The notes beneath the pieces are model-generated. The model did no database searches, was not told where the DNA came from, and saw only the letters and a program-made list of their open reading frames with translations. Positions 35,585-43,671 of a stretch of DNA of 64,000 bases are shown here, piece by piece. Position 1 is the stretch's first letter, and each line of letters begins with the position of its first letter. The DNA comes from Marsupella aquatica (Eukaryota; Marchantiophyta), in the NCBI GenBank assembly GCA_973895155.1, contig OZ316892.1, forward strand, positions 3,286,001 through 3,350,000, given 5' to 3'. A program made the translations under genes and the position numbers.

Positions 35585-36360
35585 TGGGTTGGTCTAGGAT
35601 GGTCCTAGTCCAAGTTTGGATTCAGATGTGGACTAGGATCATCCGAGTCCAACTTTGCATTGGGATCATCCGAGTCCAACTTTGGATTGGGATGGTCCGA
35701 GTCCAAGTTTAAACTTGGATGGTCCAAGTCCTAGTTTGGATTGGGATGGTCCGAGTCCAAGTTTGGACTTGGATGGTCCAAGTCCTAGTTTGGATTGGGA
35801 TGGTCCGAGTCCAAGTTTGGATTAGGATGGTTCAAGTCCAACTTTGGATTGGGATGGTCCGAGTCCAAGTTTGGACTTGGATGGTCCAAGTCCTAGTTTG
35901 GATTGGGATGGTCCGAGTCCAACTTTGGATTAGGATGGTCCGAGTCCAACTTTGGATTGGGATGGTCCGAGTCCAAGTTTGGACTTGGATGGTCCGAGTC
36001 CAAGTTTGGATTGGGATGGTCCGAGTCCAAGTTTGGATTGGGATGGTCCCAGTCCAAATCCAGAATCGGAGGATCGTACTCCAAATCTAGACTCGGAGGA
36101 TTCCAGTCCAAATCCGAACTCGGATGGTCCCAATCCAAATCCATAATCGGAGGATCGTAGTCCAAATCTAGACTCAGAGGATTGCAGTCCAAATCCGGAC
36201 TTGGATGGTCCCGGTCAAAATCCGGACTCGGATGGTCCTAGTCCAAATCCAGAATCAGAGGATCGTAGTCCAAATCCGGACTTGGATGGTCCCGGTCCAA
36301 ATCCGGAATTGAAGGATCGTAGTCCAAATCCAGACTTTGAGGATCGCAGTCTGAATCAAA
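35585..36360 (+). repeat. Minisatellite 3: 27-bp quasi-palindromic units
   Basis: More than 25 units in the same orientation as minisatellite 2, mostly TTGGATTGGGATGG then TCCGAGTCCAA. The last third drifts to variants such as AATCCGGACTCGGATGG. It ends just before the probable acceptor of the transposase coding exon. Confidence 0.9.
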
Positions 36361-36418
36361 ATTTGCATGACTTTGGTTGTAATCCATTTTTTTCAGTGTG
36401 CAGGATAATAGGAAAAGG

Positions 36419-39400
36419 ATGTCTCAAAGGTTTTCTAGGGGCGATGATGTGACCTTGACAATGGATGGTTACGACGTTGGAAATGGGACAGTTCAAAAGA
36501 CAGATCCGCAAGAGAGTGTTCAAAATATTGTGCTGGGAGAGAATCGAATTGGGGTTCTCATTGAGAAGGCCTTTGGTGAGACCAGGAAGCTCCCTTTTCC
36601 AATGCCTAGGGCGGAAAATCTTCATGATGCCATTGACTCATGTGTCATTTGGGATATGTCATGTGCATATCGATCTGCGGATAAGATTACTCAAAAACGC
36701 ATCAGTATTGGTAGTTGTTCGACTCGAAAAGATAACAACATCCATAATTCTGCAAATGTACAGGAGGATGCTTCGACCACCCTAAGGCCAGGTGATGAGG
36801 TTGAAATGTTTATCTCTGGCCATTGTGTGGCCTTTGGAGTTGTTTTCAACACTGATCCAATGGAGAGATGTCATAACATATTACTCGGTGAGTCTCGGGT
36901 TAGTGTAAAAATCACAGATGTGATTCATGGTAGTAAGACTTTACCTTACGCACATGGTGGAGCTGCAACAATTGAAGAGGCAAAGGGCTCCTGGGTTCTA
37001 TGGGATGTGGCTGACGTCCACAATAAAGTATGGAATGTTGATATCGATGGGAGCAACAAATCTTCCTCTAAGAAGCAGAAGGACAAGGCGGATTTTGTTT
37101 CACAGTCTTGTTCGGCAAACACCACAGACACTAAGTGTGACTATTTTCATCGGGCAAACTGGATGTCAGAGTTGGTTGAACTCTACACTGGTTTGGATCG
37201 AACCAAAATGGTTGCCACGGGAACGATCACTGTCCCTCAAGTGATGGCGGCAGTTGATGATGAAATTCTTGGTGATGACCATGTTGGGATTGCTGTGAAA
37301 GATGTCGTGGCAGCACAATACTTTCCCAACATCCACAAGGGAGTAGTGAGTTTGATTCGATGGCGGATTGATTCAACAAAACTAGTTGCAAATGGAAAAT
37401 TTTTGTCAGATATTTTGGTGGAAGGTTCTGAAAGGATGGACTCAATGGATAGGGATGAACTCAATGCGGATGTAAGTGATAGAGGAGTACTGCGTTCAAG
37501 GCCCTACAATTTTAACAAGAGGAATCAAGTAGATCCAAATGAAAAGAAGAGGAGGTTGTTGGAAACCAAGGCAATTTCAAAAACAACAGAGGCGTCAATT
37601 GATGACGTGAAAAGAGAAAATTGTTGCAAGCAAAAATGTTGTCTCATTATCCCAAGGGAAAACATCGAAGATATTAGGATGGAATTTCATGGGATGTCAA
37701 GCGAGTCAAAAACGTCACACATTTTCAACCTCTTTCACTATAGAGAGGATGATGTTCGTGATAAGGGACACCATGTTCTTAAGGGTATGGTCGTATGCAG
37801 ACATGCATTTGCAATTATCCACGGTTTTAGCCACACCAAATATTATGATTACAAAAGGAGATATGTGGAGGGTTGCAAAATTGGGTTCCATGGCAATACG
37901 GGCTTGATGAAAACAAGGGCAAATACCTTGCATGCACGAGCTCTGTTGGAGGCTTTTTTGACTCGAAATGCAGAGCCCATGCCTCATATGCCTTATGGAG
38001 GGGCACATGGGACAGACTCTATTGAGTACCGTCTTCCGGCGTGTTACAAAAAGCTAGAGATTCTGGAAGATGTGAGAACAAAGATGAAGGAAGAAGGGCT
38101 TCCTCCTGTCACAGAGAATACTCTCTACAAGATCTGGAGTAACTCATTTGCAAACTTCAGTTTTCATAAAGATGGTGCATTTGCCAAGTGTACTCTTTGT
38201 TGTGAATACAAAGACAGTTTGATGCGAGAAAGAAGGAAAAAAGAACGTGCTGAAATTGAAGAAAAACGAGCGCAACATCTTCGTGAGCAAATGTCACGTA
38301 GATATGTTTACTACGCTCATCGAGTGATGGCCAAACAACACCCAGGAGAATATCTTTGCATTATTCACGACAAGATGGATCAAGCAAAGACATGGATTCC
38401 AAAAATGGTTAGTACTCCTAAATCTCTTTCGGGTCATGGAATGCCGCTACCTATTGCTCTCACAGGGATGTTGACCCACGGGAGGGATCCAGGAGTTTAT
38501 GCACACTTTAGTGTCACTGGCCTTTGGCCAGGAGATGCCGATTTCACGGTGACATCCTTGGCTAAGTGTCTTCGAGACCTTGAAGAGTACAATGGAGACA
38601 AGACAGGTGACATGTTGGATGGCCTTCATTGGGAACCTCACAGACCTTTCTTTCAAGCCCTACTTGACTTTGAAGCATTTTTGACGGGTTATTTGGAACC
38701 AAAGAATATACCGGTGAATAGGTATATTGGTTCTGAAGATGGAGCTGAGAGTCGGACTGAGACCGTCCCAAACCAGCAAGATGAGGATGATGGAGAAGAC
38801 ATGCAAGGAGAGCAAGGCAGTCCATCGTTCAAGCCCTTGCCAAGGCACCTAACATTGCAGATGGATAATTCAGCAAAGGACAACAAAAACCAGACTGTCA
38901 TGGCATTTTGTAGCGAGCTTGTGAGTAGAGGAGTATTTGAAACTGTTCAAATGTCTTTTCTAATGGTTGGTCATACACATGAAGATGTTGATGCACTCTT
39001 TTCAAAGGTATCATATCAAGTTCAGCACAAAGAAGTTGCAACCCTCCTTGCTCTTATGGCAGAGGTATGGGAATGCGAGAGCATTCATCCAGTTCCCAGA
39101 TTGATACAAGAAGTTGCATCTTACAAAGAATATCTTCAAACTTTCAAGGTGAAAGATATTCAAGGTCACTCAAAACCTGTATCATTTCTTTTCTCTATGA
39201 GAGATAATGTACCAATATTTCAGTATAAGTCCCATGTAAAGCAAGCTTGGGCTCCACTTGGTGGAAGGTGCATTTGGGCAACAGATCTGACAACAAATTC
39301 TCTTCTTTTACCAAGTGGAGAGCCCTTAGCTAAATCCATTGGAGAGATACACAAAAAATCTGAAGAGATTATCCCATTTCTTAACAAGTACCTTGATTTT

Positions 39401-40180
39401 TTGAGAAGGAGTTGCACTGATGAGACATCTATAGCATATAAGGAAAGATTTCCTCTTGTGAAATATTGGGAGAGAATTGTGGAGTTGTTGACAAATGGGC
39501 TCGCACTAGAAGGGGAGGGAAGTACTCAATTTCCCTTGGAAAACAGATTTTGGCCTAAGACTAACCACGGCACTGGTTACAAGGTCAACCAACCGGAACA
39601 AAGTGGTCCTCCAAGTGAAGATGAGGAGAATGCAGAGATGACGGCTCTTCAAAATGAGGTCTTGGAAGAGATGGAAGATCAGGCAGCACCATTTGTTGGA
39701 TCTCGAGCTGAGAGAGAACAAGGACGATGGATTCCTTTACAAGATATTTGTGAAGGAAACTTTGTATTTCTTCGACCCGAGGATGACTGGGAGAATAAAA
39801 ATGGTGGAGGTCATTTCTGGTTGGTGAGAGCTTTGGGTTTGGTGGACCCAAAGCATGAAGTCCCAACTACATCTTCAACAAACCCTTCTCTGCCTCGACA
39901 GTACGCTCCAATGTTCCCAGTTGAATGGTGGAGGCCTAAACACTCTAGTAAACTTGATGTGACTGAGAGTGCGCGGTATCTAAATTGTTTCATGTCCACT
40001 AAGACATGGGAACGAGATCCAGGGTTTGGTGAGAATACTCAACATTGGCAGTATGCAAATTCTGCAATGTATGGTTTTAAATCTGGAATGAAAGAAGAAA
40101 ACATGGCAGGCAGAGGTTTGAAGATCCCTCGAAATGTTCTACAAACTGTCCAAAATTATCTTCAAAGGATGGACAAGTAG
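36419..40180 (+). CDS. DDE-like transposase, DUF7869-like, of the 13-kb transposon
   Basis: One uninterrupted frame, 1,253 residues from the ATG at 36,419; the frame is open upstream to an acceptor (TTTTTTTCAG), so a short 5' exon may exist. Residues about 8-230 hold two clear and one weaker DUF8039-like modules (pattern G-x-V-x-x-T-D-P then L-G-E-x-R-I/V and V-x-W-D). Then come a basic region and Cys pairs (ENCCKQKCC, KCTLCC) that may bind zinc. The catalytic core looks like an RNase H/DDE fold: HDKMDQAKTWIP (Asp651 and Asp654), LQMDNSAKDNKN (Asp816), and VGHTHEDVDALF (Glu855, Asp856, Asp858). This fits DUF7869-type transposon proteins. The acidic tail precedes a C-terminal PVEWWRP segment. 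Likely nuclear, binding the subterminal repeats and cutting the ends. Confidence 0.8.
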   Translation: MSQRFSRGDDVTLTMDGYDVGNGTVQKTDPQESVQNIVLGENRIGVLIEKAFGETRKLPFPMPRAENLHDAIDSCVIWDMSCAYRSADKITQKRISIGSCSTRKDNNIHNSANVQEDASTTLRPGDEVEMFISGHCVAFGVVFNTDPMERCHNILLGESRVSVKITDVIHGSKTLPYAHGGAATIEEAKGSWVLWDVADVHNKVWNVDIDGSNKSSSKKQKDKADFVSQSCSANTTDTKCDYFHRANWMSELVELYTGLDRTKMVATGTITVPQVMAAVDDEILGDDHVGIAVKDVVAAQYFPNIHKGVVSLIRWRIDSTKLVANGKFLSDILVEGSERMDSMDRDELNADVSDRGVLRSRPYNFNKRNQVDPNEKKRRLLETKAISKTTEASIDDVKRENCCKQKCCLIIPRENIEDIRMEFHGMSSESKTSHIFNLFHYREDDVRDKGHHVLKGMVVCRHAFAIIHGFSHTKYYDYKRRYVEGCKIGFHGNTGLMKTRANTLHARALLEAFLTRNAEPMPHMPYGGAHGTDSIEYRLPACYKKLEILEDVRTKMKEEGLPPVTENTLYKIWSNSFANFSFHKDGAFAKCTLCCEYKDSLMRERRKKERAEIEEKRAQHLREQMSRRYVYYAHRVMAKQHPGEYLCIIHDKMDQAKTWIPKMVSTPKSLSGHGMPLPIALTGMLTHGRDPGVYAHFSVTGLWPGDADFTVTSLAKCLRDLEEYNGDKTGDMLDGLHWEPHRPFFQALLDFEAFLTGYLEPKNIPVNRYIGSEDGAESRTETVPNQQDEDDGEDMQGEQGSPSFKPLPRHLTLQMDNSAKDNKNQTVMAFCSELVSRGVFETVQMSFLMVGHTHEDVDALFSKVSYQVQHKEVATLLALMAEVWECESIHPVPRLIQEVASYKEYLQTFKVKDIQGHSKPVSFLFSMRDNVPIFQYKSHVKQAWAPLGGRCIWATDLTTNSLLLPSGEPLAKSIGEIHKKSEEIIPFLNKYLDFLRRSCTDETSIAYKERFPLVKYWERIVELLTNGLALEGEGSTQFPLENRFWPKTNHGTGYKVNQPEQSGPPSEDEENAEMTALQNEVLEEMEDQAAPFVGSRAEREQGRWIPLQDICEGNFVFLRPEDDWENKNGGGHFWLVRALGLVDPKHEVPTTSSTNPSLPRQYAPMFPVEWWRPKHSSKLDVTESARYLNCFMSTKTWERDPGFGENTQHWQYANSAMYGFKSGMKEENMAGRGLKIPRNVLQTVQNYLQRMDK

Positions 40181-40432
40181 ACTTAGTTGTTAGAAGCTAT
40201 AATAATTAAATAGATAGTTACTAGTTTTTATGTAACTAAGATAGTCACTCATTCAAACATAGTAATTTATGTACTAGTTATTTACTATTCTAATAGTTTT
40301 AATGTGATACTATCTCCTCATTTTCTAAACTTTTGATCATTATAAATATGAATGTTTGCTTTTTCTACATAATTAAAAATGTTTTTCTATTCATTCCTTT
40401 CTTTTAAATGATTATAATAAGAGTTGGTAGGC

Positions 40433-40757
40433 AAATGTACACTTTTTAGGCCAAATGTACACTTTATTGCACTAAAAGTTACACTTTCTAGACCAAATGC
40501 ACTTAAATGTACACTTGTTAAGCCAAATGTATGCATTTTGCACTCAAATGTACACTTTCTAGGCCAAATGTACTCAAATGTACACTTTTAAAGCCAAATG
40601 TATCTATTTTGATGTTCAAATTTACACTTTTCATTGCCCAAATGTACACTCTTTAGGCCAATTGTAAACTTTTCTATCCCCAAATGTACACTTTTCATTG
40701 GCCAAATGTACACTTTTCCAAGCCCAAAAGTACACTTTTCACTGCCCAAATGTACAT
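40433..40757 (+). repeat. Right subterminal TGTACACT repeats
   Basis: About a dozen perfect or near copies of AAATGTACACTTTT, at irregular 20-50-bp spacing, just inside the right end. The motif and its orientation match the four copies at the left end. Confidence 0.88.
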
Positions 40758-40769
40758 AAATCAAATAAT

Positions 40770-40795
40770 AATACACTTTTAATGAATAGGCTGAT
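40770..40795 (-). repeat. Right terminal inverted repeat of the 13-kb transposon
   Basis: Reverse complement of 27,708-27,733 with one mismatch (40,791). The duplication TTTG follows at 40,796-40,799. Confidence 0.9.
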
Positions 40796-40937
40796 TTTGG
40801 TGAATCATAGCCACAATTAAAATTGAGGTGTTGGTGGAGAAATTGTATTAGGGGATCAGTTTTGTGTGTGGGCTCAACATACCAAAAGTATGTGTGCTCT
40901 GCATCCTTGTGTGGCCATTCCAATTCATTGCAGTAGC

Positions 40938-41081
40938 AAATGCCTTTGTACCTTAAATGCTAAATATATTTTACTTTCTGTGCAGTCTGCTAAATTGTAG
41001 AGTCTATCTAAATGCCTTTGTACCTTAAATGCTAAATATATTTTACTTTCTGTGCAGTCTGCTAAATTGTAGAGTCTATCT
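40938..41081 (+). repeat. 72-bp perfect tandem duplication spanning a splice acceptor
   Basis: Two copies, 40,938-41,009 and 41,010-41,081, identical or nearly so. Each contains TTTTACTTTCTGTGCAG, a good branch/pyrimidine/acceptor signal, just ahead of the PHD gene. The near identity shows a recent duplication. Confidence 0.9.
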
Positions 41082-41092
41082 CATGCGCAGGC

Positions 41093-41695
41093 ATGGCACG
41101 GCCTAAAATTCAAGCCAAAAAGCGTGTGACAGAGGTGAGAAACACAGGTGTACTTGGGGCAGATGCTACTAACTTCTTTGCAAGTCAGATTTTCCAGAAG
41201 GCAGCTCATTGTTGTGCCATTTGTGACGATGGTGGGGGCCTGGTCATTTGTGAGGGCCCTTGCATGAGGCATTTCCACCTCAACCCGGAGTTTGACCTTG
41301 CTGCAGAAAACAACTGTCCAGGGGTGGGCCTCCCGTCAACACACCAGGGAGACTGGATGTGCACTGATTGTTTGGAGAAGCAGGCTAAGTGTGCACAGTG
41401 TGGGAAGTTGGGATCCTATGAGGGCTCTGTTGATGCTGCAGCAAATGTTAGGAAATGTCCAGACCATTTTTGTGTGAGATTTTTCTGTTTTGAGTGTTTG
41501 CCTGCTCATGCCACAGCTTGCCCACTTCATAGGTGCAAGGCATGTGGTGAGCATGATGATGACTACTGGACTGACATAGTCCACTGTGCTAGGTGTCCCA
41601 CTATGTGGCACTATCATTGCCTGAAAGATCATCAAGCAGAGGGTTATGCTTGTGACAGAGAAATCTATGATCACTCTGCACATGGTGTTGATTGA
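41093..41695 (+). CDS. EDM2-like PHD-finger protein inside the CACTA element
   Basis: 200 residues from the ATG at 41,093, which follows a CATGCGCAG acceptor-like site by two bases. Three zinc modules are visible. PHD-1 has C41, C44, C53, C57, H62 and C90/C93, with the CAICDDGG-x6-CEGPCMRxFH pattern of EDM2. A second cluster includes C100, C103, C122, C127, C132 and C135. A third has C148, C151, C165, C168, H173 and C176. EDM2 is a plant chromatin reader that controls silencing of transposon-containing introns. Only the PHD part is present; the methyltransferase-like part of EDM2 is absent. It lies between CACTA ends and is probably a captured gene. It could read histone marks at the element. 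Confidence 0.75.
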   Translation: MARPKIQAKKRVTEVRNTGVLGADATNFFASQIFQKAAHCCAICDDGGGLVICEGPCMRHFHLNPEFDLAAENNCPGVGLPSTHQGDWMCTDCLEKQAKCAQCGKLGSYEGSVDAAANVRKCPDHFCVRFFCFECLPAHATACPLHRCKACGEHDDDYWTDIVHCARCPTMWHYHCLKDHQAEGYACDREIYDHSAHGVD

Positions 41696-42359
41696 TGGAT
41701 ATTTTATTGTCATCGCCATGCCATTGATCCTACCTCGCGCACTCCTGTGAGAGATCACATATCTTGGCTGTGAAGCTGAACATTGTACATGCACAGTGCA
41801 CCTGATGTGGATGTACTATTTTTTGAGATTGCAGAGATTCCAATTTTGAAAAGGAGTTGGGTAGGTGAGTTTATATAGGCAGCACTTATCTTGTGCTCTG
41901 GCGTCAGTGGCTCGGTACATGCCTATACAAACTTATCCTTACAAGCCTTCTTGGAAGTATTTAGGCTGAGTGGTCATTTTCATAAACACTTTCATCAAAC
42001 TGCTAAATTAAAACAGGACTTCTAAGTTGTAAGCGTATAAATTATCAGGCATGCAATTAATCAAATTGCCCTATAAGTTTGTCATTGAATGTATCCTCCT
42101 TTACAACAAAATATGTATGTGCCATGACAAGTTGGTTGCACTTCATTTCACCACGGATATGGATTTTGTAGTATATATTCAAACAATGTCCTGCATCCGT
42201 GCAGGTGCCTAGTACGTATTGTTCACATATCCCTTGTACCTATCAAAATCGGACCTGAGCACCAGTGGGCCAGATCAACTCAAAAAGCAGGAATTTTGTT
42301 GTCCTTGTATTGTCAGGTGAACCCATTCTTCCAAAATTCACTGTCATCACGTAGGGTGT

Positions 42360-43238
42360 GTGTACATGGAGCCTGGTAAACGTAGAAAGTGTGACCACCC
42401 AGCAGTGTTTACAGGGGTCAGAGCGATTTTGGTCCATGGCCAGCATGGGTTGACCAAAGTGCATTGGCCAATTGTACAGAAACGATTCTCTGAGCTCCAT
42501 GGCACTGTAGTTCAGGACATCACTCCAGAGACTACACATGTTGTTGCAGGGACATGGCTATCAGTGATAAAGAAGTGGTCATGGTCCTACATGAATTCTG
42601 CAATTACTAAGCAAGGCCTAAAAGTAGTTGAGGCCTCTTGGATCACAGATTCCATAGCACATAAGATTGTACAGGATACTGAGCAATATGAGTTGTGGGA
42701 GGATGAAGAAGCTACTGCATCAGCTTGGGCTGAACAAGAAGTCTGGGAAGCAAAGGCACGGCTTGCTGATCTCCAATATGGACCTGTACTCAACAAAGGA
42801 CAGAGCTCTACAAGGCTGAAGAGTATGTTGGCTGAGGAGACGAAGCAACCAACCCCCATTCTGAAAGGGCTGAGCATGGTATTTGTGGAGGCGGGAATTG
42901 GAGAGGTTAAGTGCAAAGTGTACAAGTCCACAGTGCTTGACCTAGGTGGGACAGTGGAGGAGAATATAACAGAGGACACCACTCATGTCATTACTAAGTC
43001 ATATCCCAAAGCCTGCCGCAAGTTTGGGAAGGGAGACATTCGCTTTTATGTCATGTCCCATAATGTGTTTGTGGTTTCATATGCTTGGCTTGTGGAATCA
43101 GTAGCAGCTGGGAAGCGTCAAAACCCAATGGACTATGATCTTTTTGAGGCCTGGCCACGGAAGGGTCAAGATCCTTACAGAGAGGACTATGAGACAACAA
43201 GTGAGGAATGGGTCATTAGCGATTCTGAATCAGAGTGA
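42360..43238 (+). CDS. Tandem BRCT-domain protein inside the CACTA element
   Basis: 292 residues, one frame. BRCT-1 is at about residues 11-105: VFTGVRAILV, then LHGTVVQDITPETTHVVAG, then GLKVVEASWITDSI with the conserved Trp. A charged linker (105-165) follows. BRCT-2 is at about 170-280: LKGLSMVFVEAG, LGGTVEENITEDTTHVI, and FVVSYAWLVESVAAG, again with the Trp. BRCT pairs bind phosphopeptides or DNA ends in repair proteins. The ends are acidic. It lies between the PHD gene and the TNP2 gene, same strand; an unseen splice joining it to the PHD gene is possible. It might help handle transposon-made breaks, by inference only. Confidence 0.7.
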   Translation: MYMEPGKRRKCDHPAVFTGVRAILVHGQHGLTKVHWPIVQKRFSELHGTVVQDITPETTHVVAGTWLSVIKKWSWSYMNSAITKQGLKVVEASWITDSIAHKIVQDTEQYELWEDEEATASAWAEQEVWEAKARLADLQYGPVLNKGQSSTRLKSMLAEETKQPTPILKGLSMVFVEAGIGEVKCKVYKSTVLDLGGTVEENITEDTTHVITKSYPKACRKFGKGDIRFYVMSHNVFVVSYAWLVESVAAGKRQNPMDYDLFEAWPRKGQDPYREDYETTSEEWVISDSESE

Positions 43239-43671
43239 GGAGTAGTAGCATCAGTTTGGACACAAGTTTTTTTGTATAAATCAGATCATTGAAATAAATG
43301 TGATCTTTGAACTAATGTACCTTGTTATGGTTGGTGGCAGTTGGGCTTATTTTACTGTTGGCGGATTGTTGTTTCCTGCTGCCTGGGGGTGTCACTGTAA
43401 ACGTACATGCAAAGGCGGTACATTTGAGGACAGCAGAGGAGGTGGTGACACCCTCCAACATTTAGGAATTTTGTGTCATTCACTTGACAATAGGTACACT
43501 ACTTGCGAACCTGTTTTTTTCTTTTGGGGTGGTTTAGGGTTTGTGAGAATTTAGTACACGTTATGTTAACTCTTTTGGCAGATACAGTCAGGGATATATG
43601 GAACACAAATACCACCATTAGGCATCCTTGTTCACTGCTGTCCATGACTGCAGAGCTCCCAGCCTGTTACA

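Larger units (their letters stand above)
27708..40795. mobile_element. 13.1-kb DNA transposon carrying a ParB-methyltransferase gene
   Basis: The terminal inverted repeats are 26 bp with one mismatch (27,708-27,733 and 40,770-40,795); the inner 21 bp are identical. They begin ATCA(A/G)CCTATTCATT. A 4-bp duplication TTTG flanks the unit (27,704-27,707 and 40,796-40,799). TGTACACT-type subterminal repeats are present at both ends. Three intact genes lie inside: an FCP1-like gene and the ParB-methyltransferase gene on the minus strand, and a DDE-like transposase on the plus strand. It sits inside the CACTA left arm, so it inserted after that element. The superfamily is not one I can name; the transposase is DUF7869-like. 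An alternative boundary (CA... ends with AT duplication) cannot be excluded. Confidence 0.85.

Noticed and set aside
31800-36360. CRISPR-like array
   Set aside because: Units are contiguous or have near-identical spacers, arms are palindromic across the whole unit, and the host is eukaryotic.
35719-36452. Repetitive frames across the 35.6-36.4 kb array
   Set aside because: Same reason: period 27 keeps all frames open; no conserved domain; immediately followed by a splice acceptor.
40433-40923. 111-codon minus-strand frame in the right subterminal region
   Set aside because: Crosses the TGTACACT repeats and the transposon boundary; a by-product of the repeats.
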